Assembly (NCBI GenBank): GCA_964396025.1
Contig: CAYNBT010000003.1
Span: forward strand, 1-64,000
DNA length: 64,000 nucleotides
DNA from: CAYNBT01 sp964396025
GTDB lineage: Bacteria > Patescibacteriota > WWE3 > UBA101185 > UBA10185
Direction: 5' to 3'
A model generated the notes under the pieces. It had not been told where the DNA came from. It saw only the letters and a list, made by a program, of their open reading frames with translations, and ran no database searches. The stretch's first letter is position 1; the number at the start of each line of letters is the position of its first letter. This document shows, piece after piece, positions 40,176 through 49,211 of the stretch. A program made the position numbers and the translations under genes.

Positions 40176-41279
40176 ATGAATGTAGGAATCGTCGGATTAC
40201 CCAACGTTGGTAAATCCACACTTTTTAATGCACTTCTCAAGAAACAGGTCGCTTTGTCGGCCAATTACCCGTTCGCTACGATTGAGCCCAATATTGGTGT
40301 TGTGGAAGTTCCGGACCCTCGTTTAGACATTTTGGCCCAACTTATCAAAAAGGAGTTTCAGCCTAAATACGGGCATAAAGAGGTTCCGGAGAAAATAGTT
40401 CCAGCAGTGGTGAAATTCTACGATATTGCGGGTTTGGTCAAGGATGCACACAAGGGCGAGGGTTTAGGAAATCAGTTCCTGACACACATTAGAGAAGTTG
40501 ATGTGATTGTGCATCTTGTACGGGCGTTTCAGGACGAAAATGTTATCAGGGCGGGTTCGGTGAATCCTCACGATGACGCTGAAACTATTAATACTGAGCT
40601 GGTTCTTGCGGACATTCAGGTAATGGAAAAAAGGGTGGAAAAGGTTCAGCAAGAACTTAAAAAGTCGAAAACCACTGAGTTGTTAGAAAAGGCATCTGCA
40701 TACCAAAAACTCATGGACGCTCTTAATTCCAACAAATTTGCCTCTACAGCCATGCTTAGTGAGAAGGAGTTGGCGCATATCAAGGATTTGAATTTATTGA
40801 CGCGCAAACCCATGATTTATGTCTTCAATGTTGATGAGGCGGATGTAAACAAAGATTTTGAATTTACCCACGAATTTGCATATCACATGAGCCTTTGTGC
40901 CAAAATTGAATCAGAAATTAGTTCCTTAGCGGAGAGCGAACGCGCAGAATTTATGAGTGCTATAGGAATTGCTGAAAGCGGCTTGGATACTCTGATTAGA
41001 ATGTGCTACTTGCTTTTGGGTTTGCATACGTTTTTTACAGCCGGACCCAAAGAAGTTCGAGCGTGGACTATACCTATTGGAATCAAGGCTCCGCAAGCCG
41101 CGGGTAAGATACATACGGATTTTGAAAGAGGATTTATAGGGGCCGACGTAGTAGCCTTTGCCGATTATGTGGCTGTGGAGACATGGCATGGTGCCAGGCA
41201 AAAGGGTCTTTTGAGGATGGAGGGTAAAGAATACATCGTAAAGGATGGGGATATTGTGGAATTTAGGTTTGGCGTATAG
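40176..41279 (+). CDS. ychF: Ribosome-binding GTPase/ATPase YchF
   Basis: 367 aa. G1 VGIVGLPNVGKSTLFNAL, G2/G3 region with FYDIAGLVKDAHKGEGLGNQFL, a coiled-coil insert (about 125-160), the altered G4 NVDEAD that makes YchF prefer ATP, and a C-terminal TGS domain (RAWTIPIGIKAPQAAGKIHTDFERGFI). Start at 40176 because TATAAT (40164-40169) ends exactly 6 nt before it; the longer frame would include the promoter. Predicted leaderless. Confidence 0.96.
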   Translation: MNVGIVGLPNVGKSTLFNALLKKQVALSANYPFATIEPNIGVVEVPDPRLDILAQLIKKEFQPKYGHKEVPEKIVPAVVKFYDIAGLVKDAHKGEGLGNQFLTHIREVDVIVHLVRAFQDENVIRAGSVNPHDDAETINTELVLADIQVMEKRVEKVQQELKKSKTTELLEKASAYQKLMDALNSNKFASTAMLSEKELAHIKDLNLLTRKPMIYVFNVDEADVNKDFEFTHEFAYHMSLCAKIESEISSLAESERAEFMSAIGIAESGLDTLIRMCYLLLGLHTFFTAGPKEVRAWTIPIGIKAPQAAGKIHTDFERGFIGADVVAFADYVAVETWHGARQKGLLRMEGKEYIVKDGDIVEFRFGV

Positions 41280-41390
41280 GGCTTGATTTTGTTGGATTCT
41301 TAAGATAAGATAGCGTGCGCTGGCCAGATATTCTAATTTAAATAGAATCAATTTGTGGACATACTGGCCAAAGTTTATATAATCAGTATT

Positions 41391-41672
41391 ATGAAAACGT
41401 ACGAAATGATGACAATTTCAGATGTGAGCCTTGGTGAAGATGGGGCACTAAAGAACTTAAATTCTATTAAGGATCTCATTGCTTCATTTAAGGGTAAGAC
41501 CTTGGACAGCAGTTCTTGGGGCAAACGCAAATTTGCCTATGAATTGGACCATAAAACGGAAGGGTTTTACGATGTCATCAAATTTCAAATGACTTCAAAT
41601 GATGTTAAGTCTCTAAAAACGAAACTTAACTACATGGATAAATTATCAAGGTATTTAATTACTGCTGCCTAA
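41391..41672 (+). CDS. rpsF: Ribosomal protein bS6
   Basis: 93 aa: MKTYEMMTISDVS, then DSSSWGKRKFAYELDHKTEGFYDVIKF and LNYMDKLSRYLI, the bS6 ferredoxin-like fold. TATAAT (41378-41383), with TGGACA 16 bp upstream of it, ends 7 nt before the ATG, so leaderless. First gene of rpsF-ssb-rpsR; rplI, which commonly follows, is absent. Confidence 0.96.
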   Translation: MKTYEMMTISDVSLGEDGALKNLNSIKDLIASFKGKTLDSSSWGKRKFAYELDHKTEGFYDVIKFQMTSNDVKSLKTKLNYMDKLSRYLITAA

Positions 41673-41696
41673 CAAATCAAGGCAGATGGAGGGAAA

Positions 41697-42137
41697 ATGT
41701 CCTCAAGAAGTGTTAACAAAGTTATTTTAATTGGAAACTTAACAAGAGACCCAGAACTTAGATATACCCCAAATGGAACTCCCGTTTGCGGAATAGGTAT
41801 TGCGACAAATAGAGAATGGAATACAGATGATGGTAAAAAAGAGGCAGCAGATTTTCATAATGTTGTTGCTTGGAACAAGCTAGGTGAACTATGTGCACAG
41901 CTTTTAAAAAAGGGAACGAAGGTTTACGTAGAAGGTAGATTACAAACCAGAGATTGGACTAACGATAAAGGTGAGAAAAGATACAAAACCGAGGTTGTAA
42001 TCGATGAAATGATTGTATTAGGCAATTCAGGTGGTAGAAGTGATGATGGTGAAAATTCTGGAGCAGGGTACTCAGAAACATCCAGCAGCCCAAGTGTAGA
42101 TGATATAGATTTAGACGAAATCTTGTCAGATAACTAG
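41697..42137 (+). CDS. ssb: Single-stranded DNA-binding protein
   Basis: 146 aa. OB fold with VNKVILIGNLTRDPELRYTPNGTPVCGIGIATNREW and VYVEGRLQTRDWTNDKGEKRYKTEVV; the C-terminus is a Ser/Gly-rich linker and an acidic tip (DIDLDEILSDN) in place of the usual DDDIPF, still acidic for partner binding. GGAGGG precedes the ATG, one of the few core genes here with a Shine-Dalgarno, as expected for an internal operon gene. Confidence 0.96.
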   Translation: MSSRSVNKVILIGNLTRDPELRYTPNGTPVCGIGIATNREWNTDDGKKEAADFHNVVAWNKLGELCAQLLKKGTKVYVEGRLQTRDWTNDKGEKRYKTEVVIDEMIVLGNSGGRSDDGENSGAGYSETSSSPSVDDIDLDEILSDN

Positions 42138-42176
42138 AAATTTAACAAAAGCCTGCTTAAAGTTTAAGTAAGAAAT

Positions 42177-42413
42177 ATGGATAAAAAGAAATCAAAAAAA
42201 GTGAAGAATGAAGGTTGCCATTTCTGCGAGAGCAATTCGGAACCAGACTACAAAGAAGTCCTAATTCTAAGGAGATTTATCTCCGATAGAGGTAAGGTAA
42301 TTTCCGCGTCCCGAAGTGGAGTTTGCAGTAAGCACCAGCGAGTTTTGAGTGTTGCAATTAAACGCTCAAGATTTCTTGCACTTTTGCCATATACCGATCA
42401 ACACTCTCTTTAA
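42177..42413 (+). CDS. rpsR: Ribosomal protein bS18
   Basis: 78 aa. CHFCESNSEPDYKEVLILRRFISDRGKVISASRSGVCSKHQRVLSVAIKRSRFLALLPY has the bS18 core with a CxxC...C-x-x-H zinc-site-like arrangement at the N-terminal side. Ends the rpsF-ssb-rpsR run. The next gene starts 20 nt later from its own promoter and is not rplI. Confidence 0.95.
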   Translation: MDKKKSKKVKNEGCHFCESNSEPDYKEVLILRRFISDRGKVISASRSGVCSKHQRVLSVAIKRSRFLALLPYTDQHSL

Positions 42414-42433
42414 GTTGTGCTAGAATCACTTAG

Positions 42434-43516
42434 ATGCCCATACTGTCTGTATTTTTAGGTACATCTGAAATCTCGTTCTTGTTGTTTTCTTCAAGGACCT
42501 CCTTTAGTTTTTTCCATTTTCCATATCAAAGCTCATGCTTGCGAACAAGAGTTTATGCTTCAGGCGAACTCACAGAGATATTTTCCTTTGCTGCCAAGAA
42601 TCTTGGAGTGCCTTTGGAAATGTGCGAGATAATAGTTTCATCAGTGTATGATCTTGACCCCAAGCTTTTTGCAGGGATAAAAAATGTAAATCTTATCGTT
42701 AACACCTTTGAGCTGTTTCATTTGGCTTCCTCGTTTTCCACAGTGTTTGTTAGTGGCTCTAACCTATTTGCTGTAAATCAGGCTATTGAGGGATTTCCGC
42801 ATTTTTATGCTGATTCACTTACTAACACACAGGGTAACAAGAAATTGACTATTGATGCTGAAAAGCAGAATTTTTTCTCTAATCAGTTTATATATCCATT
42901 CGTACAAACAAATAACTATACCGAACAGTTCGACTTGGATCAGGTTGTTAGATACATGTTTTCGCAGGTTAACTACAGATTTGACCAATCCAGGCCAATA
43001 TATTTTAGCGGAGAGCGTTTTTTAAATATCGACAAAATGAAAACTCTTGGCTATCTGTTAATTCTTGATCTTATCAAGGACACAGGTTTTTTTGATGTTA
43101 GAATCGATCCCTCAAATAAATTGCCACTCGTGTTAGCACTTAAGAGATACAAAAACTCTGATTCTCAGTATGATCTTGTATCTACAAGCCAGCTTTATTT
43201 CAAAAATGTTGGTACTGTTTTGAACTGTACGGGTAATGTAGAGTGTCTGTTCAAGAGTGATTCTGGCACTTCACAGGTTATTGAGGTTCAACCCGATTCA
43301 TTGTTTGTGCATCCGCTTGATGCAGGTGAAAGTGCGAACATAGTTGTTAAAGGTACCAACTTAAATTCAACTGAAAGGCGCATTACGGGCGGTGAGTTAG
43401 GTTTTGTGATAGATACAAGAGAGAAGCGCTCACAGGAACCAGTGTTGCTGGGATCTGGATATCAAAAATATAGAGAATGGCAGAAAGTACTAAAAGATTC
43501 TTTTGATCGTTTATGA
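42434..43516 (+). CDS. Divergent GlmL/MutL-like actin-fold protein
   Basis: 360 aa. The C-terminus (ERRITGGELGFVIDTREK...YREWQKVL) resembles the end of glutamate mutase L proteins (G-G-x-(L/V)-G-(F/L)-(I/V)-I-D-x-R-x-x). The N-terminus may be a decayed actin-like ATPase lobe, without clear phosphate loops. TGC-TAGAAT (hexamer 42421-42426) ends 7 nt before the ATG. Overlaps the next gene by 4 nt. In CPR genomes such proteins appear without glutamate mutase, so the role is unknown. Confidence 0.5.
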   Translation: MPILSVFLGTSEISFLLFSSRTSFSFFHFPYQSSCLRTRVYASGELTEIFSFAAKNLGVPLEMCEIIVSSVYDLDPKLFAGIKNVNLIVNTFELFHLASSFSTVFVSGSNLFAVNQAIEGFPHFYADSLTNTQGNKKLTIDAEKQNFFSNQFIYPFVQTNNYTEQFDLDQVVRYMFSQVNYRFDQSRPIYFSGERFLNIDKMKTLGYLLILDLIKDTGFFDVRIDPSNKLPLVLALKRYKNSDSQYDLVSTSQLYFKNVGTVLNCTGNVECLFKSDSGTSQVIEVQPDSLFVHPLDAGESANIVVKGTNLNSTERRITGGELGFVIDTREKRSQEPVLLGSGYQKYREWQKVLKDSFDRL

Positions 43517-44538
43517 CCTATCTAAGACAGGTGCCAAAAATTAATAAAATGATTTACAAAAGCGAAATTTTTGTAGAAAGATGTTTGCCCATAGAAGGTA
43601 CCATAGTTGTCAAGGTAGGGGATACTGTAGAACCTGTCACCAGGCTTGGTATGACAAAGGTTTCTTATGGTGTTATGAACATGCCGACAAGCCTCAAACT
43701 GGCAAAGGGAAAGTTGGAAGATGGATATTTTTATGAGGGTGAGAAGATAGGTAGCGTTGGTACTAGGCACGTGATTGCGCCATTTAACGGTTACTTAAGT
43801 AAGGGCAGCAGTGGCGCATTTGCCCTAAAGCAAGAGCAACGTGACTATTGGTTGTTGTCAGGTGTGTGGGGAGTGATAGCGGATTATGTTGATAAAAGAT
43901 CTGCCTTAATCAAGACACAGGCACTAGACATTCCGCTTGTGGCGTGTACTCATGGCAACGCTGCCGGAGAACTGATTGTTTTTCCAAATCCTGCGGACTT
44001 TTTAACCATTCACTATCTGGAAAAATTTGCAGGCGATGTTTCTGGAAAAATAATTTATACGGGTGATTTTGTAACTTCAGCGCTTGTGACTCGCGCAAAG
44101 GAACTAAATGTGGGTGGGATCATCGCAGGTAGTACTGATAAATCAACATTTATCCTAGCCAAGAAACAAGGAATATTTTTGGGTATAATCAGCGCCTTTG
44201 GAAGAACCCCTACACCACCTTTTATATTTGATGTACTCAAACAAGTTTCGAATAGATTCGTATTTGTAAGCAGTTCTATGGCTTTGTTAAGGCTTCCAGT
44301 TGCAGCTAGAGAAGCTACAACAGAAACATCCAAAGTAAATTCCAATCCACAAGGCTTATATCTTTCGGAGCTGTTGCCTGGTAAAAATGTGCAAGTCTTT
44401 GAGAAGCCTTATTATGGTTGGACCGGCACAATAGACAGTGTACAAGGTGATCAAATTTATGTTAAGCTCCACGATGTATCTGATTTGTTTAAGGTTTCTA
44501 TACCTAATGTAATCGTGATTGATTATGACAGCGTTTGA
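43513..44538 (+). CDS. Hypothetical protein linked to GlmL-like gene
   Basis: 341 aa, ATGA overlap with the previous gene. N-terminal part (CLPIEGTIVVKVGDTVEPVTRLG; VIAPFNGYLSKG) reads like the barrel-sandwich/biotinyl-like segment seen at the end of some GlmL proteins, suggesting a split of one ancestral gene. The middle (GGIIAGSTDKSTFILAKKQGIFLGIISAFGRTP) is Rossmann-like; the C-terminus (YYGWTGTIDSVQGDQIYVKL) is KOW/SH3-like. Function unknown; conserved pairing is suggested by the tight overlap. Confidence 0.55.
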   Translation: MTYLRQVPKINKMIYKSEIFVERCLPIEGTIVVKVGDTVEPVTRLGMTKVSYGVMNMPTSLKLAKGKLEDGYFYEGEKIGSVGTRHVIAPFNGYLSKGSSGAFALKQEQRDYWLLSGVWGVIADYVDKRSALIKTQALDIPLVACTHGNAAGELIVFPNPADFLTIHYLEKFAGDVSGKIIYTGDFVTSALVTRAKELNVGGIIAGSTDKSTFILAKKQGIFLGIISAFGRTPTPPFIFDVLKQVSNRFVFVSSSMALLRLPVAAREATTETSKVNSNPQGLYLSELLPGKNVQVFEKPYYGWTGTIDSVQGDQIYVKLHDVSDLFKVSIPNVIVIDYDSV

Positions 44539-45742
44539 TAAATTCCAGAAAATTTTAATTACCTTTCTTTTGCTTGTAAGCGTATTTTTTGGTGGATACT
44601 ATTTTGGCGTAAGGGGATTTGAGATAAATCTCAAAAAAAATCCTCCAGATGTTGAAATAGTAAACAAGGCACCTTATGAATCAAAGATCGATTTTAAGAT
44701 ATTTTGGGATGTTTGGGATATTTTAAGTGCAGATTACTTGTTACGCCCTGTCGATTCCAAGAAAATGCTTTATGGTGCAATCAAAGGTATGGTTGCTGCT
44801 CTTGATGACCCATACACTTCGTTTCTACCTCCAGAAGAAAACAAGTCTCTAAGCAGTGCCCTTAATGGTGTATACGAGGGTATTGGCGCGGAACTTGGTA
44901 TAAAAGAAGGGCAGTTGATTGTAGTGGCCCCTCTTGACGGTTCACCTTCAAAAGCAGCAGGAATCCGCGCAGGGGATATGGTAATGGAAATCGAGGGTGT
45001 TAGTACCTTTGGCATAACACTTACAGAGGCTGTGGGAAAAATTCGGGGACCGTCAGGAACAATAAGTACCTTAACTATCGCACGAAAGGACGTAGAACCT
45101 TTTACCGTTAAAATCAAGAGAGGGAAAATAGTTGTTGAAAGCGTAACATGGGAAGACAAGTCCGATGGTATTGCCTATATAAGAATCAGCCGCTTTGGCG
45201 GGGATACAAATGACAATTGGGATAAGGTAGCTTCTGAAGTAAATGTAAAGATGCGAACACTTAATGCCATAATTCTTGATTTGCGAGGTAATCCAGGGGG
45301 TTATCTTCAATCTGCCGTACACATCGCTGGAGAGTTCTTTAGAGATAAACCTGTGCTTTTCCAAGAAGATGCTTTTGGCAATCAAGAAGCCCTTGATACT
45401 AGTAGAATAGGTTCCTTCAATGGAGTTCCAGTTATTGTGCTGATAGATGGGGGTAGTGCGTCAGCTTCTGAGATTCTGGCAGCCGCGTTGAAATTCCATA
45501 TAGATGCCAAACTTGTAGGGGTTAAATCTTTTGGTAAGGGTACAATACAAGATGCTAAGGATTTTGCAGATGGCTCTGGGATTCATATTACAATTGCAAA
45601 ATGGCTTACTCCGGCAAAAGAGTGGGTTCATAAAAATGGAATCAAGCCTGATGTTGAGGTAGAATATGTCAGTGAGGGTGAATATGATCCCAAAAAAGAT
45701 AAGCAACTACTGAAAGCTATAGAAGTTGCCAAGTCCTTATGA
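44525..45742 (+). CDS. ctpA: Carboxy-terminal processing protease (S41)
   Basis: 405 aa from the ATG at 44525, inside the previous gene's end. N-terminal membrane anchor (ILITFLLLVSVFFGGYYFG), a PDZ domain (about 105-185, GIGAELGIKEGQL...GIRAGDMVMEIEG), and the S41 core: LDLRGNPGGYLQSAV, DGGSASASEILAAAL with the catalytic Ser, and KSFGKGTIQ with the catalytic Lys. It degrades or trims extracytoplasmic proteins. Overlaps the HtrA gene by 4 nt: two envelope proteases in one operon. Confidence 0.93.
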   Translation: MTAFDKFQKILITFLLLVSVFFGGYYFGVRGFEINLKKNPPDVEIVNKAPYESKIDFKIFWDVWDILSADYLLRPVDSKKMLYGAIKGMVAALDDPYTSFLPPEENKSLSSALNGVYEGIGAELGIKEGQLIVVAPLDGSPSKAAGIRAGDMVMEIEGVSTFGITLTEAVGKIRGPSGTISTLTIARKDVEPFTVKIKRGKIVVESVTWEDKSDGIAYIRISRFGGDTNDNWDKVASEVNVKMRTLNAIILDLRGNPGGYLQSAVHIAGEFFRDKPVLFQEDAFGNQEALDTSRIGSFNGVPVIVLIDGGSASASEILAAALKFHIDAKLVGVKSFGKGTIQDAKDFADGSGIHITIAKWLTPAKEWVHKNGIKPDVEVEYVSEGEYDPKKDKQLLKAIEVAKSL

Positions 45743-46920
45743 ATGATCAGATAAAAATAGAGAAAATGTCCATAAAATCAAAACTTTTGCTTATTGGATT
45801 TGTTTTGTCTGCGTTGTTCTATATTGTGTATGTTTTTGATCCTGTTGAATTTAGAGAAGTAACCCCAAAATCTACTACAAAACAAAGTTACCTCCAAAAC
45901 CTTAAAAATAAGTTTTCTGGCAGTGATGCTCCCAAACGCCAAGACAAACTCGTTGAGACTCAGGTTGTGAACGAAGAATCCGCAGTCATTGACGTAGTAG
46001 AAAAAGTCTCACCATCTGTTGTTTCTATTATAGTTAAAACAGTAGGTTACGACTTTTACTCAGGTCCCTATGAATCCGAAGATGGTATAGGCACAGGTTT
46101 TATTGTGGATTCCACAGGTTTGATTGTTACTAACAGTCATGTAGTGAATGATCCTGATGGGGAATACTCAGTGGTTACAAAGGATGGAAGCACCTACGAA
46201 GTGACGGCCATACATTTGGACGAGTCTTCTGATTTGGCCATCATTGAGATAGTTGCGCAGGGTTTGCCTACAGTTGAGTTAGGGGATTCAGGAAAGCTAA
46301 AGGTAGGTCAAACAGCAATAGCAATAGGAAATGCTTTAGGCAGATTTTCTAACACTGTAACAAAGGGAGTCGTTTCAGGTGTTGCCCGAGAGCTCACTGC
46401 ATCTGGTGGATTTGGTAGCATGAAAACTTATGAGGATGTCATTCAAACCGATGCAGCACTGAACCCTGGGAATTCTGGAGGCCCTTTGCTAAATATACTA
46501 GGTCAGGTTATAGGCATAAATGTAGCGACTACTAGAAATGCCGATAACATAAGTTTTGCAATTCCAGTCAACACCCTAAAGCCTATTCTAGAAGGTTTCT
46601 TGAAAGAGGGGAGAATAATTAAACCATACCTTGGAGTTGCCTACACCTTGATCACTCCTGAGATAGCTAAACTTCGTTCCCTAAAAGAAGGTGCGTTTGT
46701 GTCTCGAGTTGTTCCTGATTCTCCTGCAGACAAAGCGGGTATAAAAAGAGGTGATATTATAACTAAATTTGACGGTAATGTAGTGAATGAGCAAACATCG
46801 GTTGGCGAAATAATACGCGGTAGTGCCGTAGGGGACACTGTTGAGGTCGTTTTGTTTAGGGGTAGTGATGAGATTAAGCTTGAGGTTGTTCTTGAAGAAG
46901 TGCCTGAGACACTTCAGTAA
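45739..46920 (+). CDS. HtrA/DegP-type serine protease with one PDZ domain
   Basis: 393 aa. Membrane anchor near residues 13-32, then a trypsin-like domain with the triad His (IVTNSHVV), Asp (SSDLAIIE) and Ser ([12 protein letters not shown]), and a C-terminal PDZ (about 295-385: [19 protein letters not shown]). Degrades misfolded envelope proteins. ATGA overlap with ctpA. Its 3' end overlaps the convergent prfA by 47 bp. Confidence 0.95.
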   Translation: MNDQIKIEKMSIKSKLLLIGFVLSALFYIVYVFDPVEFREVTPKSTTKQSYLQNLKNKFSGSDAPKRQDKLVETQVVNEESAVIDVVEKVSPSVVSIIVKTVGYDFYSGPYESEDGIGTGFIVDSTGLIVTNSHVVNDPDGEYSVVTKDGSTYEVTAIHLDESSDLAIIEIVAQGLPTVELGDSGKLKVGQTAIAIGNALGRFSNTVTKGVVSGVARELTASGGFGSMKTYEDVIQTDAALNPGNSGGPLLNILGQVIGINVATTRNADNISFAIPVNTLKPILEGFLKEGRIIKPYLGVAYTLITPEIAKLRSLKEGAFVSRVVPDSPADKAGIKRGDIITKFDGNVVNEQTSVGEIIRGSAVGDTVEVVLFRGSDEIKLEVVLEEVPETLQ

Positions 46921-47848
46921 GCATTTGTCCTATTTCACCCTCCATCACGCTGTTGATATTGTGCCAAGTCATGTTTACCCTGTGATCTGTGATCCTGTCT
47001 TGAGGGAAATTGTAGGTTCTGATCTTTTCGCTTCTATCGCCGGTTTGTACTTGTTCTGACCTGATATCAGAAATGCTTTTTACTTGTTGTTCCTCCATCA
47101 TTTGGTAGATTCTGGATCCCAAGACTTCCATGGCCTTTTCGCGATTTTTCCCTTGTGTTCGTGCTTCTTGGCATTCCACGACGACGCCAGTAGGTATATG
47201 TGTTAGGCGTACTGCTGTAGAGACTTTGTTGACGTTTTGTCCACCTTTGCCTCCGGATCTATAGAAATCCATCTTTATATCTTCAGGTTTTAGCTCAAAT
47301 TCGAGTTTTTTTACTTTTGGTAATACTGCAACTGTTGCAGCAGACGTGTGAATACGTCCAGCGGCCTCTGTAGTAGGAACTCTCTGAACTCTGTGCACTC
47401 CCGACTCTGTCCTTAAGATGTTGTAGATATTTTTGCCTTTGATGATAAAAGTTGCAGTTTTAATTCCGCCCATGTCGCTTTCAGAAAGATCAAGCATTTC
47501 CACCTTAAAGTTGTTTTTTTCGGCATATCTCATATACATTCTGTAAAGATCAAAAGCAAAAAGCGCTGCCTCGGTGCCTCCTGTACCAGCACGTATCTCT
47601 ACAATCGCAAAATTCGTGTCTACATTTGAGGTTTGGTTTGTTGTAGTTTCTTCAGTTTTGTAACCATTCTGGATAGTTTCAATAGTTGCTTCTAGTGTGG
47701 TTTTTTGTGAGATTAACTCGGCAATTTCATCATTCAACATCTTCTGCATTTCTGCATTATTCTCATTTAGCAAAAGATTTTTCACTTCGTTGATTTGATC
47801 ATCAATACGGTGAATCTCTGAATGTATAGTATTAATTGTATCGTTCAT
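46874..47848 (-). CDS. prfA: Peptide chain release factor 1
   Basis: 324 aa, about 35 residues shorter than usual at the N-terminus. The anticodon-mimic loop is PTT in [12 protein letters not shown], the P-x-T type of RF1 (UAA/UAG), and the catalytic GGQ is in [22 protein letters not shown]2 is needed for TGA and is not in this window. The 3' end overlaps the protease gene on the other strand. Follows rpmE by 6 nt. Confidence 0.96.
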   Translation of the reverse strand: MNDTINTIHSEIHRIDDQINEVKNLLLNENNAEMQKMLNDEIAELISQKTTLEATIETIQNGYKTEETTTNQTSNVDTNFAIVEIRAGTGGTEAALFAFDLYRMYMRYAEKNNFKVEMLDLSESDMGGIKTATFIIKGKNIYNILRTESGVHRVQRVPTTEAAGRIHTSAATVAVLPKVKKLEFELKPEDIKMDFYRSGGKGGQNVNKVSTAVRLTHIPTGVVVECQEARTQGKNREKAMEVLGSRIYQMMEEQQVKSISDIRSEQVQTGDRSEKIRTYNFPQDRITDHRVNMTWHNINSVMEGEIGQMLTEVSQALLQEQPQA

Positions 47849-47854
47849 TGGAAC

Positions 47855-48181
47855 CTAGTTATTTGCTGTTTTTGCCTGTTCCATCATTTCTTTTAATGAA
47901 GGCTTTTTAGCTGAAGTCTTGCTAGCGCCTGTTTTTTCAGGTTTGGTTGGGCGTGCCTCTTGAGCTTTTTGTTTTTCTGCAGATGTTGCACGTTTTTTCT
48001 CAAATTTGACTATTCTTCCCTCGGTATCAACAAACTTTTGTTTGCCTGTGTAGAAAGGATGGCAATTACTGCAAATATCAACACTTATAGCATCTTTTGT
48101 TGATATAGTAACAAAACTGTTGCCACAAGCACAGGTGACAGTACATGAATTATTGAGTTTTGGATGAATTGCTTCTTTCAT
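47855..48181 (-). CDS. rpmE: Ribosomal protein bL31 with basic tail
   Basis: 108 aa. The first 70 residues are bL31 of the zinc type ([35 protein letters not shown]); about 40 extra residues are rich in K, A, E and T, ending [13 protein letters not shown]. Promoter on the minus strand: TTGGCA-17-TATACT ending 9 nt before the ATG, so a near-leaderless rpmE-prfA mRNA. Confidence 0.94.
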   Translation of the reverse strand: MKEAIHPKLNNSCTVTCACGNSFVTISTKDAISVDICSNCHPFYTGKQKFVDTEGRIVKFEKKRATSAEKQKAQEARPTKPEKTGASKTSAKKPSLKEMMEQAKTANN

Positions 48182-48219
48182 AACGGAAGGAGTATATCAA
48201 CTTTTTGCGCTTTTGCCAA

Positions 48220-49209
48220 TCATTTACGCTTTCTCGCTTCGGCTACAAAAACACCAGTAAATATGACTGCTGAGCCCAAAATTGCCATCTGTGTTGGAAT
48301 CTCTCCCAAAATCAGAAAGGATAATGGTAGGGTAAATATAGGCCCCAAGTAACTGAAAACGGCCGAATCAGATATTCTAGAATTATCGAGTCCCCATTGG
48401 AAAAGCAAATAAGCAGCAATAGATGAGAAAATAACCAGATACATTAGTGCGAGAAAACCTGGAGTTTCGAGTCTTAAAATAGAAAAGTTGTAAGTTCCAA
48501 AATTGCCTTTTGCCTCCATTATCATTAAAGGCATAAACGACACTAGAGCTACAAAAAAAGCTATAGAGGTGTGAATGAAAGGCGAGTAGCTGTGCCTTAG
48601 CGGTTGAATATGTAATTTCTGCAGAGTCAGTGAAACTTGGTTTGATTTTTCGCCCATGACTTTTTTTGAGAGAATGATATACGCCGCAAAAGCAAAATTG
48701 TATCCCATTACAAGCAGATTACCCAAAACCCTATATCCAATATTTAATGAGGAAGTATCATGCATGAGGGCTGGTTCTAGGACAATGACCAGTGTGCCTA
48801 ATGTGGCAAGAGCTATGCCAAATTCCAACGGCCTGTTCATTTTATCTCGATAGAAGTAATGTCCTCCAGCAATCACTAGGATTGGTGCTACCGCCCCTAT
48901 AATTGCGGAGTCAATTGCTGTAGTGTACTTGAGGCCTGCAAAGATTAATAGGATGCTGGTTTGCCCAAGAATTCCCAGTAAAATGAGTGTTGGCAAGTCC
49001 TTTTTGTAGATAGGTGTCCTCTTAAGTTCAAGTAAAGTGAATGGGAGAAGTATCAAGCAAACAAGTAAGAATCGATAAAATAATAGCGTAAAAATTGGTA
49101 CAAAGTGCAGTGCAACTTTTATTGCTGGTGCTGCGCCTCCCCAAATAGCAGTTGCAGTTAACAACGCAAGATACGCCAAAGTTTTTGTGGACAGCTGATT
49201 ATTCATCAC
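48220..49209 (-). CDS. EamA/DMT-family transporter
   Basis: 329 aa, about ten membrane helices in two EamA repeats (first ILGGAAPAIKVALHF...; second AFFVALVSFMPLMIMEAKG...VIFSSIAAYLLFQWGLDNSRISDSAVFSYLGPIFTLPLSFLILGE). The family exports or imports metabolites such as amino acids and nucleotides; substrate not predictable. It starts 2 nt after the hisS stop, so it is probably under the same His T-box, which would fit a histidine- or amino-acid-related substrate (inference). Confidence 0.88.
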   Translation of the reverse strand: MMNNQLSTKTLAYLALLTATAIWGGAAPAIKVALHFVPIFTLLFYRFLLVCLILLPFTLLELKRTPIYKKDLPTLILLGILGQTSILLIFAGLKYTTAIDSAIIGAVAPILVIAGGHYFYRDKMNRPLEFGIALATLGTLVIVLEPALMHDTSSLNIGYRVLGNLLVMGYNFAFAAYIILSKKVMGEKSNQVSLTLQKLHIQPLRHSYSPFIHTSIAFFVALVSFMPLMIMEAKGNFGTYNFSILRLETPGFLALMYLVIFSSIAAYLLFQWGLDNSRISDSAVFSYLGPIFTLPLSFLILGEIPTQMAILGSAVIFTGVFVAEARKRK

Positions 49210-49211
49210 AA

